From: Azolla caroliniana
Lineage: Eukaryota > Polypodiophyta
Assembly (NCBI GenBank): GCA_043228905.1
Contig: JBHGNT010000012.1
Location: 19,406,001 to 19,470,000, forward strand
Direction: 5' to 3'
DNA: 64,000 bases
The notes below the pieces were generated by a model that worked only from the letters and a program-made list of their open reading frames with translations, ran no database searches and was not told the DNA's origin. Every line of letters begins with the position of its first letter. Position 1 is the first letter of the stretch. Shown one piece after another: positions 52,990-63,075 of this stretch. A program made the position numbers and the translations under genes.

Positions 52990-55900
52990 ACTGTTAATCA
53001 AGAAAGGGTCCAAGGAAGTTGATAGTTCCATTGAGGCCCTTGAGTTGACTCAGAGAATAGGGGTAACTTTTTCCATAAGTGAAGGAACTTCTTCTTTCTC
53101 TTGTTCACAGTCTTTGGTGAACCTTGCATGTTGTCATACTGGCCGCGGACTACTGCCACGAAGTTCTCCCATATCTCACGCAAGACATCTGAGAGACACT
53201 AATATGTCACATCATAACGTCGGTTGCATCAACATTTCCATAATGCCCATACCGTTATTGTAGTCATTGTTTTCCATATCTAGGCAGATCACACATGCTT
53301 TCGAGATTGTTGAAAGGGGCTGACCAATATCAATCTTCTATTATGTACCATCATTGCCTCTTGAACATCGCTTGCCTCATACAACATCAAACTGGAATGT
53401 AACACTCCCCACATTGCTGATCCCCATGAAAATAAGCAACCAACATTGATTGTTAAAAACAACGAAAGAACTTTATTCCATACTTGTTGAGCCAAGGAAC
53501 ATGACCAAAGGGCATGCTTGGTAGTCTCTTGCAACCGGGTCTTTTGCATATAACCACAACATATCACACGTATGAGCAATTGAAGGATAAGGATTGAGCA
53601 TCCATTTCTTTCCAAATTTAGCAACGACTCTAACTGGTCCACTTCGCAAGTGTTGTAGATAACTGCACTCTAAGGTGTAAGGTTGTAATGTATGATTTTC
53701 TAGGACCTTAAAGTAAGAAGCACACCCGTTAGGTGAAACTGCCTTGACAGCCACCAATGTGTCATTTATGAAGCATCCAAATGAAGAATATGTTGCTGAT
53801 ATACTAGCTGTCATTATCTTGGCACCATGAATTGATTGTAATTGTGCAAGACAATCTTCTTGTGACATTTGCTGAAAATGATTCCAGGTTCTTACAGATG
53901 TAGCAGGCCCATTATCTAATTTTCCCCAGGCAAGGTGAGTTCTCAGGTCCAACACTTTTCCTACATTATCCCGAAATAAAGAATTGGCAAGAAGAGGTTG
54001 ATCAAGTAGCACAACCCACATAGAAGGCTTGTCCTTAAGCAAGAATGGCTTAATCACATCCCATGCCCTTATGATTCCTAGTAAAAATCTATTGGATGCA
54101 AGATCCCGCCTTGGTGTTTGTACATCATTTAGGAATAACCATTTTAAAGAGGGTGACCAAACATCGCTCGTCTTAGGACTTAACTGCATCAACTGACTTA
54201 GAAATACCTCTTTCCAAGATTCTGATCTTGGCAACAATCCTCTAATCACAAACTTAGTGAAAAGGGCTCTTGACTGCATTAAAGGGTCTATCAAACCCAA
54301 ACCTCCATTGCTTTTAGGTTGTATTAACACATTCCAAGCAACTTTGGCTACTGTTGGAGATCCTTGTTTTCCCCCCCAAAGGAAATTCCGGATCAAACTT
54401 TGCACTTTCGTTATTGCAGATCAAGAAAATAGCCAAACGGATGCTATAAACCACATTGAAGCCAACAATACAGAGTTGGCTACAACAACTTGACCTACAA
54501 AGGACAATTGTTGGGCATCCCAATGTATTAGTTTACGTTTTATTGATAATAGTAGTGGCGATAACATTACTTTTGGCCGCAAATCTATGCCAACCATACA
54601 TCCCAGATAACGAACTGGTTCACCATGATGAAGCCATCGGAAAGAAGGACATGGATACCATGCAAGGTGAGTTTCTTCACCTACCCAAATTCCAACTGAC
54701 TTGTTCCAATTAAGTGATGCACCTGTAGCATCTGAAAAAACTTGCAAAGCATCTTGTACTCGACCAAGATTTCCAATCTCCCCATCAACATAAAGGGCCG
54801 TGTCATCTGCAAATTCAACATCCAATACACTAGATTGTGTAAAAGGTAATGCTATGCCTCTTATACCTGCCGAAGATGATCTTAGGTAGGAGGACAGGGC
54901 TTCCCCAAACAAGATGAAAAGAAACGGGGCGAGATGGCATCCTTGCTGATTTGACCTGGAGATAGGAAATAATGGCCCATATCCACTAGCAAACAAGACG
55001 GAACTAGAAGCATGCTTATATAGGGCAGAGACACCTTTTATCCATGCAGCAGGAAAGCCTAATCTTGACAGCACTGCTTCAAGAAAGTCCCAATCCACTT
55101 TATCATAAGCCTTCTCAAAGTCAAGCAAAAATACTGCAAGCTGTTGTTTATTTTGTTGAGCTAAAGCCACCATTTCCCAAAACAAAAAGATGTTATAAAA
55201 AATGATTCTATCTTGCAAAAAGCCAGATTGACTGTCATGAATAATAGACGACAACATTAATCTTAGTCTGAGAGCAATGGTTTTTGCCACAATCTTGTAC
55301 ACATCATTAAGCAGTACTTAGGGATCATATATATGATTCCTTTCGTCCATTTTGCAGTACACATCATTAAGCAATGTTATTGGCCTCCACTTGGCGACTT
55401 CATCACCTGGGGCATCCGACTTAGGGATCATATATATGATTCCTTCCGTCCATTTTGTAGGCATACTACCGCCTGAAAATATTAAATTAACCACTCTAGT
55501 AAGTAGGGAACCCAGAAAATCCCAATAATGCAAATAGAAACCAACTCCTATTCCATCTTTTCCCGGACAAACATCCTTTCCTAAGGATTTAGCTGCAGAA
55601 GAGAACTCCTGCGGTGTGAATGGTTACAATAAATGAGATGCCATTACATTTGTAACCTTTTGTTGAATAGTTGCAAGAACAACTTGTCTCTTGTAAAGAC
55701 TATCTGCTGAAAAAGATTCCACAAACAACAATTGATGGTAGTAATCTGAGACTATATCTCGCATCTCAGATTCATCTGATGTGTAGGATCCATCAAGATG
55801 CTTCAAAGAGGTAATAGAAAGAGGTTTATTTTTCTGTTTAAATTGATTAAAAAATTCTTTGTTGACCCGATCCTGCCTTTGTGACCAACGAGCAACATTA

Positions 55901-57020
55901 CGGTAGTAGAAGAACATTGAGCATTCCTCCATTTTATCTTTTAAAACGCTTTTCACTTGTTGCAAGTCACAACGTAACATAGATGAAGTTGGATACCTTT
56001 CCAATAGTTGTTGTATTGCTAGAAGAGCACGACGTAGGTTGGCAATCTCTGAGTTACAACGATTAACTGATGTTGCAATTATTTTCGTGAATAGAGTCTT
56101 TGTATCGAGTATGGCATGAACCATATTGTTAAGCAAACAATCGTTTGAAAAGTTGTAACTGAACCATATCTGAGTTATTGACATCCTGTGATTATCATTA
56201 GATTGCAATGAAGGAGGGATACACAATTGCTTGGAGTATCACCTCTTGGTAAATGTAACATGTAGCTTCAGAGGATCATGGTCAGAGATAACTGAGCCCA
56301 GAATAATTCCTAGGGAACCACCAACCTCCCAAAATACACTACTAGCATAAAATCTATTTAGTCGAGACAAATTTGTAACAGCCACACTCCCATCTGATCG
56401 AGAGAACTAAAGGGATCCTTGTATGAGTGAAAACGAGTGCACCTTCCATAAATCAAGCAACCCAAAGGCAAAACAAAAATAATCCCAACATTTAGCCTCC
56501 CATCCCGAAATAGTAGTACCTACACCTCCCAATCTATCAGTGGCATCCTCAGTCATATTGAAGTCCCCTCCCACTAACCAACAATCCGCTAAATCCACAT
56601 AATCAGAAAGAGATAACCATAAATCTGCTCTTTCTGACGTAGAATTAGAGGCATAAAGATTCATAAGGCCAACCTTTTGGGATCCTCTTTTTAAAATAAG
56701 GAATTGTGCCCCTTTATTCATAGTAGTAGCTGCTGACACAATGTTAGACTCCAATTGTTGTCTAATAGCAATGCATAATCCAACTTGATGGCCATTAGGG
56801 CCAAATGCAGGAACCCAGAAATGAGTCCACCGTCCTGGTAAAATGAACCATATTTCCGAATCCTATCCATGCACAGGTGGTGCTCTTGTAGAAACAAAAT
56901 ATCAATAATACCAATAGTAGAATTGCCTAAATCTGATCGTAAGAGTCCTTTAACTCTACGAAAGGCCTATCCACCTAGGCCTTGTACATTCCAGGAAAGA
57001 AAATGGAGGGTGTCCATATT
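52990..57020 (-). pseudogene. LINE ORF2: endonuclease, reverse transcriptase, zinc-finger tail
   Basis: Start region MDTLHFLSWNVQGLGG near 57017. Endonuclease motifs VGGDFNM (about 56565) and SDHDPLKL (about 56285). A linker ORF, 56226-55624, is open. RT begins PQEFSSAAKSLGKDVCPGKDGI and GIIYMIPKSDAPGDEVAKWRPITLLNDVY, then a 60-bp insertion with a stop, then KIVAKTIALRLRLML (55300 on) with catalytic EFADDTALYVDG near 54800-54825. The post-RT part is open 54405-53473 and ends with CGYMQKTRLQETTKHALWSC (zf-RVT-like, about 53570-53500). Stops or frameshifts near 56400, 56235, 55620, 55318, 54420 and 53470. Confidence 0.88.
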
Positions 57021-57024
57021 ACTT

Positions 57025-57400
57025 AGGTTTTGGTGTTGTCTTTTTCTCAAGCAAAGCCTCTTGACGGTCTTTCTAAGCACCCTCACGAGCTCTTGCTTGT
57101 CTTTTTAAAATCAAGTAATTCCCTGCATACTTATGCACCCTATGTTCCTTAACCTGCTTTTGAGTGGTTTGAGTTGTTAAAGAATCTTGTGAAACTGTAA
57201 ATTGAAATCCAGCACAAGGTAATTTGTCTACACCCTTAGCCTTTTCAAGACCCATACTGTTTGGTTGACCAAAAACAAGTTGTCTTGAGAGATTATCGAC
57301 AATATTCGAATTACCAGAGACTTGGAGCTGTTGGTTCACTCCACTTCTCGTGACACTTTGAGGCATTTCCACACCCAACATATGTTGAGTGTAAACAACC
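57025..57400 (-). pseudogene. LINE ORF1, C-terminal end
   Basis: Minus strand open part (57381-57073) reads MLGVEMPQSVTRSGVNQQL... and ends KRQARAREGA-stop, followed by Lys-rich read-through. No RNA-binding motif survives. Assigned as ORF1 only by its place just before the endonuclease start. Confidence 0.5.
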
Positions 57401-57462
57401 TTTTACTTTGATTTTTCAAAAGAAACCAACTTAATAGATGTAGGCAACGACAACTGTTGATT

Positions 57463-57746
57463 TGTTACACTTGCGTGTTCCTCTAGTAGCTTTGATGTGA
57501 ACCATTTTCCCTATACATGGGCACTTTTTACTCTAGTGCTGGCTAGAGGTTTTTTCCCCATGTTACCACATACATGAGTCACTCATATGTGGTGGTACTT
57601 AGTACTTAGGGATATATATTTCAGCTCCTATTATTTTTTAGATATATTCATCAATAGAGAACTATTCCAGCCATTGCCTTCCTTGTGTGAGTGCTTCTTT
57701 CTTTGAGCTTCTTGTGTGTTTCCCACTCTTCCTCACATACCCAACA
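57463..57746 (+). repeat. Copia-3R 5' LTR (284 bp)
   Basis: TGTTACAC...CCCAACA. TATA-like TATATAT at 57613-57619. A CACTC motif occurs at 57580-57584 and 57724-57728, the two points between which the Copia-3L LTR is deleted. Confidence 0.88.
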
Positions 57747-57747
57747 G

Positions 57748-57760
57748 TGGTATCAGAGCC
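57748..57760 (+). other. Primer binding site, initiator tRNA-Met type (Copia-3R)
   Basis: TGGTATCAGAGCC, one base after the LTR. Confidence 0.93.
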
Positions 57761-58032
57761 AAGTTCTTCATCCTCTCCATCTTCGGTTGTCCGCATCGCG
57801 GTGTCGCGGCGCGCGCGCACTTTTCATTGTGCAAATCAACTTCCGAATATAGAGAAGTGTATTTCAGCACTTGGAGCGCATTTTCAGCAGGTACCCTGCT
57901 GTTTTACCCCCATTTCGAAGCCGTTCGTGTAGTCGAAATCGTCATCCGAGTGATAGTTTGTGAGCTGCATTTTCAGCACTCATTTCCAATTTGTTGAGGT
58001 AATATTTTACCACTTTCTTGTTCTTTGGTAAA

Positions 58033-60749
58033 ATGGCAAACAATGGTGATTTGTTTGGCATGCTTCAAGCTGAAGATAAGCTTGATGGGACAAACTATCC
58101 AATGTGGTCCTACATGATGAAACACGTTCTTGTTGCCAAACAACTATGGAACATAGTGGTAGATGTAGATCGACGCCCCGCCGGTCCTACTACTTCACAG
58201 TCTACTATCACAGATACAGGTTCATCTTCGAGCACAGTGACTTCATCTACTCCACCAACACAAGAGCAACTTAGATGGGATGGAAACGATGCTCAAGCTC
58301 ATGCATTGATTGCACTTTCTGTGAAGCGTCATATAGTTCCACATATTCGGTCATGCTCTACGTCCAAACAAGCATGGGACACTCTTGCTTCGTTGTATGC
58401 CGTGCGTAACGAAGCACGTGTTGCATATTTGAGAAAGCAACTTGAGGATGTATATATGGCTGAAAATGAGTCGGTAGATGTGTATGTGACACGCATTAAA
58501 GATTTGAAAGAGCAATTGGCAAACATTGATGAGATCATTTCGAATACATCACTTGTCTCTACGTTGTTGAAAGGATTACCCGAATCTTTTCAAAGCTTTG
58601 CTACTACTATTCGTTTGGTTGCAAAAGGGAATACGGATATGTACGCATTTGATGAGGTTGTGTCTCTTCTTTTGCAAGAAGAACAATCTAGAGTGAATAG
58701 AAGTGGTTTGATAGAGGGAACACAAGCACTTGCTATCTCACAAAAAGGAAAAGGCAAGCATGGTTCAGCTTTTGGTTCTTCAAAACCAAAGCCTCAACCT
58801 CCCTCTTTCACTTATTCCTCTAATGATGGTGATTTGCAAAAGAAGAAAAGATGCAAATATTGTCGAAAGGTTGGCCATACGATTGAAGAATGTAGAAAGC
58901 TTGTTAAGCGCAATGAGAAGAAGAAGGAATCCGGCATGACCATTTCTGAAAATGTTTCAAGTGCAAAGAGTGATGAGGCCAACATGGCTCAAGATTATTG
59001 GGCATGTGTTGTTACATATCATTATGATGCATCATTGCACTCTAAATGTATGGTTGTAAGTGAGATTGATTCGGATTGGTTCTTTGATAGTGGTGCTTCA
59101 AAGCACATTACTTCATGCAAAAGTTTTTTTGCATCCTTGAAAGATGCACCCAAAGGTGGACATGTGGTGTGTGCAAACAATGCCTCTTATCCTATCATTG
59201 GAGTAGGAGAAATTGAGCTTTCGGCTGCAAATGGAGGTGTTGTCATCTTAAAGAATGTATTGTATGTGCTCGGTATCAAGAAGAACTTAATTTCGGTTCT
59301 TTTGATTGCCAAAGCCGGACTTCATGTACATTTTGTTGATGATAAGTGCATGGTTCACGATTATAGCAATGGTGATGTTATCGTGATGTCCGGTACATTA
59401 TGCAATGGCTTGTACCGTTTAGATACATACAAGAGGGCTTCTCTAAATGCCTTGGCTGTACATACTTCTTCCATGGCTGAAATGGAGCTTTGGCATGCTC
59501 GTTTTGGTCACTTGAACTTCAATAGTTTGCTTCACTTGCAAAAGAAGGATATGGTTATTGGGTTTCCTACACTTGAGTCCATTGAAAAACATGCATGTGA
59601 AGGTTGCATTCTTGGAAAAATGCATCGTGCTTCTTTTCCAAAAGATAGTCATACACACACTACAAGAAAATTACAACTTGTTCATAGTGATGTATGTGGT
59701 CCTGTAAAGACTCCATCTTTTGGAAAGCATGTATATTTTGTTACCTTCATTGATGATGCTACTCGTCATACATGGGTGTATCCTATGAAAGCAAAGAATG
59801 AAGTCTTTTCTTGCTTCAAATCATTTTTAGCTATGGCTGAAAATTTTTCCGCAAATAAGCTCTTGACTCTACGCACGGATCGTGGTGGCGAATATATGTC
59901 ACATGAGTTTAATGCTTTTCTTTGTGAAAGAGGTATTTTACATCAATGTACGGTGCCATATACACCTCAACAAAATGGTGTTGCAGAACGCAAAAATAGA
60001 ACACTCTTAGAGATGGCACGATGTATGGTTAAAGGAAAGCATCTTCCTAACAAGTTTTGGATGGAAGCGGTTATGTGTGCAAATTATGTGTTGAATCGTT
60101 GCCCTACAAAAGCGTTGAGAGTCATTACGCCATATGAGGCTTGGAATGGACATAAACCTATGGTTAGTCATATGCGTGTGTTCGGTTGTTTGGCATATGC
60201 TCTTGTGCCATCACAACAACGTCACAAACTTGATGACAAGGCAAAGAAATGCATATTTGTTGGTTATAGTGCGGAAAGTAAGGGATATCGTTTGTATCAT
60301 CCATTGACGGACACAATTATTGTGAGTCGAGATGTGGTATTTGCTGAAAATTCAGCTTTCCCTTTTCTTGAATGCAAAAAACAACCAACAGTTAGCTCAC
60401 AAGATGTGTTTGATACACTCATGCCTTTGTTCCAAAGTGCTGCGCTTGACCATGGACATGTAGACCAGCCAAGTGAGTCTCAAAGGGATAAAAATTTCCA
60501 GCAAATAAGTGTTGAAAATGCACGAAATGTCCAACCAAATGTGGCTGAAAATGAGCATGAAATTCAGCCCACGCATGATGTACATATTGAAGATGTATTA
60601 CATAATGAACGTATGGCTATCGAGAGGTCACAAACTATGCCGAGGTGGCTGAAACAAACTTTGCAAGATAGCAAATTGAGTGCACCTTTACTTGGTAAAA
60701 CAAGATCAAGCTCTCGCCATGCATCAGGTAATTTTGTGGATTATTCTAT
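58033..60749 (+). CDS. Copia-3R gag-protease-integrase polyprotein, open
   Basis: ATG at 58033 (MANNGDLFGMLQAEDKLDGTNYPMWSYMM). Open for about 905 residues of element sequence, then reads into the Copia-5 LTR and stops at 60831. Gag to about residue 260; zinc knuckle CKYCRKVGHTIEEC (about residues 274-287); protease DSGASKHITSC; GAG-pre-integrase ELWHARFGHLNF and HACEGCILGKMH; integrase LVHSDVCGP (Asp), LRTDRGGEYMSHEF (Asp), PYTPQQNGVAERKNRTLLE (Glu), with VFGCLAYALVP and FVGYSAESKGYRLYHP after it. All catalytic residues that can be read are normal. Confidence 0.92.
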
Positions 60750-60949
60750 TGTTGCAATAGCATGTAATGAGTGTCGAATACATGTGTATAATGGACGTAT
60801 TCACACTATCCCGTTTTGGCCATTTATGTAATTAGCATAAAGGGTAGTTGCCCTAAGTCAGTCACTATATATAGTGACCTTGTAACCTCTTTGTGAGGTT
60901 GGGCTGTTGTATTGTTGCTTTGAGAAATAAAGAGTCTTTTGTGTCTCTC

Positions 60950-60988
<39 letters not shown>

Positions 60989-61077
60989 AACGACCTACAT
61001 TCCATCATTCACAGGGAAGGAACAGGGATCGAATGCTTCTCGATCTTCCGCATTGACGACCTTCCTCGCATACAACA
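60750..61077 (+). repeat. Copia-5 5' LTR (328 bp)
   Basis: TGTTG...CAACA inverted ends. TATA run at 60866-60873 in the centre of the 18-bp perfect palindrome GTCACTATATATAGTGAC (60861-60878). A (CT)n tract lies at about 60946-60982. The left edge is inferred from the inverted ends, since only one LTR is available. Confidence 0.72.
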
Positions 61078-61079
61078 TC

Positions 61080-61091
61080 TGGTATCAGAGC
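61080..61091 (+). other. Primer binding site, initiator tRNA-Met type (Copia-5)
   Basis: TGGTATCAGAGC, two bases after the LTR end. Confidence 0.9.
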
Positions 61092-61678
61092 CAGGTTCGG
61101 CCGTCATCACCGCCTGCACAGCATTCGGTTCTTCACCTCAACACGGCCTGCACAGTATTCGCGTCATTCGAAGAAAGAGAGAAGAAGAACAAAAACGAGG
61201 TTTGCACCTCATCGCGTTAGATCCCCTTGCTTGGAGTCAGCCAGCAGGTTGTACTCTGTCCCCTGTGATCGTAACCGCTCGAGGTGAAATCCCCTTGTGC
61301 AACTCTGACAACAACCCAAATTCGTGCTTCATCTGGCTGATCGACATTCGGGAGGATCAGTCGGATCCGTCTCTCTCATCGCTGCAGTCAACCAAAGCCG
61401 AATCAGTCCAGATAATCGGTTTCAATAATCGGTATTCGGCATATATATCCGAAGCGAACCGGGCTCACTTCGACTCGGCAACATTCGGGAAGACCAGTCG
61501 GTTCTGCCCCTCAAGCTACCGGAGTCAACTCGAGCAAGTTCATCAATATATATATCCGAAGCCGAACCGACTCGGGTTCAAATCCGACTAGAACGATATC
61601 GGGTGAGCCAACCGGCTGCACTCCAACAAGGTTCGTAGTCAACTTCGAACCGAGCTTCGTCAACTGAAACCGAATTTG

Positions 61679-62326
61679 ATGGCATCAACATCCGGCTCGT
61701 CAGAAATGAGTCTACGCAAGTTCGATGGATCGAACTTCAACTTCTGGAAGGAACAAATGCAGGACTATCTCATAGTCAAAGGGCAAATCGATCCCATCGA
61801 AAATGAAGAACCTCCAGAAGGATACAAACCAATTGAGTGGCAGAAGCTGGACAGAATCGTCCGCGCCACGATTCGGATGCACCTATCGGAATCGGTATAC
61901 TTTACGGTGCAATCGTGTACGACAGCATTCGAACTGTGGAAAACGCTGTCGGACACTTACGAAAAGAAGGTCGCCGCAACAAAGATGTTTCTGATCCGGC
62001 GCCTCTACAACTTGCGGATGAAAGAATCCGATTCGGTCCAAGCACATCTCAATGAGTACGAAAGCATAAGCTCCCAAATCTCGTCACAGGGGACGGCAAT
62101 CGAGGATGAACTCAGAGCAATGATACTCATGAGTAGCCTTCCCTCATCATGGGAAACTTTCGTCACAACCGTGTGCAACGCGTCAACCACGGCTGTTAAA
62201 TACTCCGAAGTCACGAGCGCAATCTTGACCGAAGCAGCTCGGAGAAAGTCTTTCGCCAAAGACTCAACAGACGACGCTTACGTAGTACAAGGTTCGACAG
62301 ACCGATCGAACATACGAGGAAGAGAT
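61679..62326 (+). CDS. Copia-5 gag, N-terminal part (interrupted)
   Basis: ATG at 61679 (MASTSGSSEMSLRKFDGSNFNFWKEQMQDYLIVKGQIDPIE), open for 216 residues of copia gag (UBN2 type: LWKTLSDTYEKK, MILMSSLPSSWETFVTTV) until the Copia-1R LTR begins after SNIRGR. The leader between the PBS and this ATG also happens to be open in this general region, but it has no gag similarity. Confidence 0.85.
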
Positions 62327-63046
62327 TGTTGGGTTTTCGGTCCCTCCGGATGGGATGTCCCCGGAGATAAATGACGGCAAGCCCGGTTGCGGTTACGGAA
62401 CCGGATGATGAAAAGTACCCGGCATGAAGCCGGATGAAGTGTACCCGGATGCGGATCCGGATGATGTAGAGTACCCGGATACGGATCCGGATGATGAAGA
62501 CCCCGGTTCCGGAACCGGATGTTGAAGACCCCGACTACGGAGCCGGATGACGAATGTACCCGGAGAGAGATCCGGAAGCGGGGACATATTTGTGAATATG
62601 TTTGCCAAGGGCCCTTGAGGCTATATTTGTAAATAGCCCGAAAGTCATATGTGTATAAATATGACTTAGGGCAAACAGTTAAGGTTGTTGTTGCTCATTT
62701 TCTGTTTTCCACTTAGAGGGAGCGAAGTGAGAGCAGCCGCGAGAGAGAGAGAGAGAGAGAGAAACAAAGAGGTCGACGCCTCTGTGTAATACCGCCGCCT
62801 GTGGCGAGGACAGCGAGCTCAAGGTCGTCGCCTTGCAGCTCGCCATTGTATATTCCAGTGTATAGTGATAGTTGGAGTCGTGCACTCCCGTGGTTTTTCC
62901 CGTTTAGGGTTTTCCACGTAAACATCCTGTGTGCTCTTCTCTCTGTTGTTCTTCGTGCATTCTTGTATTTCCCGTTTTCTGAGAATCGATCCTGTTCCTC
63001 GGTTGTGGCCGAGAGGCGAAAGATTTGATAGCGTCAAATCCTTACA
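62327..63046 (+). repeat. Copia-1R 5' LTR (720 bp)
   Basis: Starts TGTTGGG; ends CTTACA (Copia-1L ends CCCAACA, so the 3' terminus differs). U3 minisatellite at about 62393-62585 (seven units around CCGGATACGGATCCGGATGA). TATA box TATAAAT at 62654-62660, flanked by AAGTCATAT (62642-62650) and ATATGACTT (62659-62667), and a (GA)n run at about 62741-62762. Confidence 0.92.
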
Positions 63047-63049
63047 AAG

Positions 63050-63061
63050 TGGTATCAGAGC
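63050..63061 (+). other. Primer binding site, initiator tRNA-Met type (Copia-1R)
   Basis: TGGTATCAGAGC, three bases (AAG) after the LTR, as in Copia-1L. Confidence 0.93.
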
Positions 63062-63075
63062 GACTGTTGCAGAAA

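Larger units (their letters stand above)
52951..57462 (-). mobile_element. L1-type LINE, degenerate, 5' end displaced by Copia-3R
   Basis: Minus strand: end of ORF1 (about 57400-57025), ORF2 with an apurinic-type endonuclease, reverse transcriptase and a zf-RVT-like C-terminus, and an A-rich 3' tail that appears on the plus strand as T-rich sequence at 52951-52975. No LTRs. The upstream part is cut at 57462/57463 by the Copia-3R LTR. Many stops, so inactive. Confidence 0.9.
57463..60749 (+). mobile_element. Copia-3R: well-preserved copia element, RT half displaced
   Basis: Plus strand: LTR 57463-57746, PBS, leader, gag-protease-integrase open frame. The element stops at 60749, where the Copia-5 LTR starts; RT, RNase H and the 3' LTR should lie beyond the window. 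Inserted into the LINE. Same family as Copia-3L, with a complete LTR and better-conserved integrase motifs. Confidence 0.92.
60750..62326 (+). mobile_element. Copia-5: 5' part of a copia element, split by Copia-1R
   Basis: LTR 60750-61077, PBS, a leader of about 600 bp and gag from 61679, broken at 62326/62327 by the Copia-1R LTR. It inserted into Copia-3R just after its integrase. The remaining pol and 3' LTR should lie right of the window. Confidence 0.85.

Noticed and set aside
60893-61591. Plus-strand open frame of 232 codons
   Set aside because: It begins in the Copia-5 LTR, crosses the CT repeat and PBS, and has no gag similarity; it is leader sequence.
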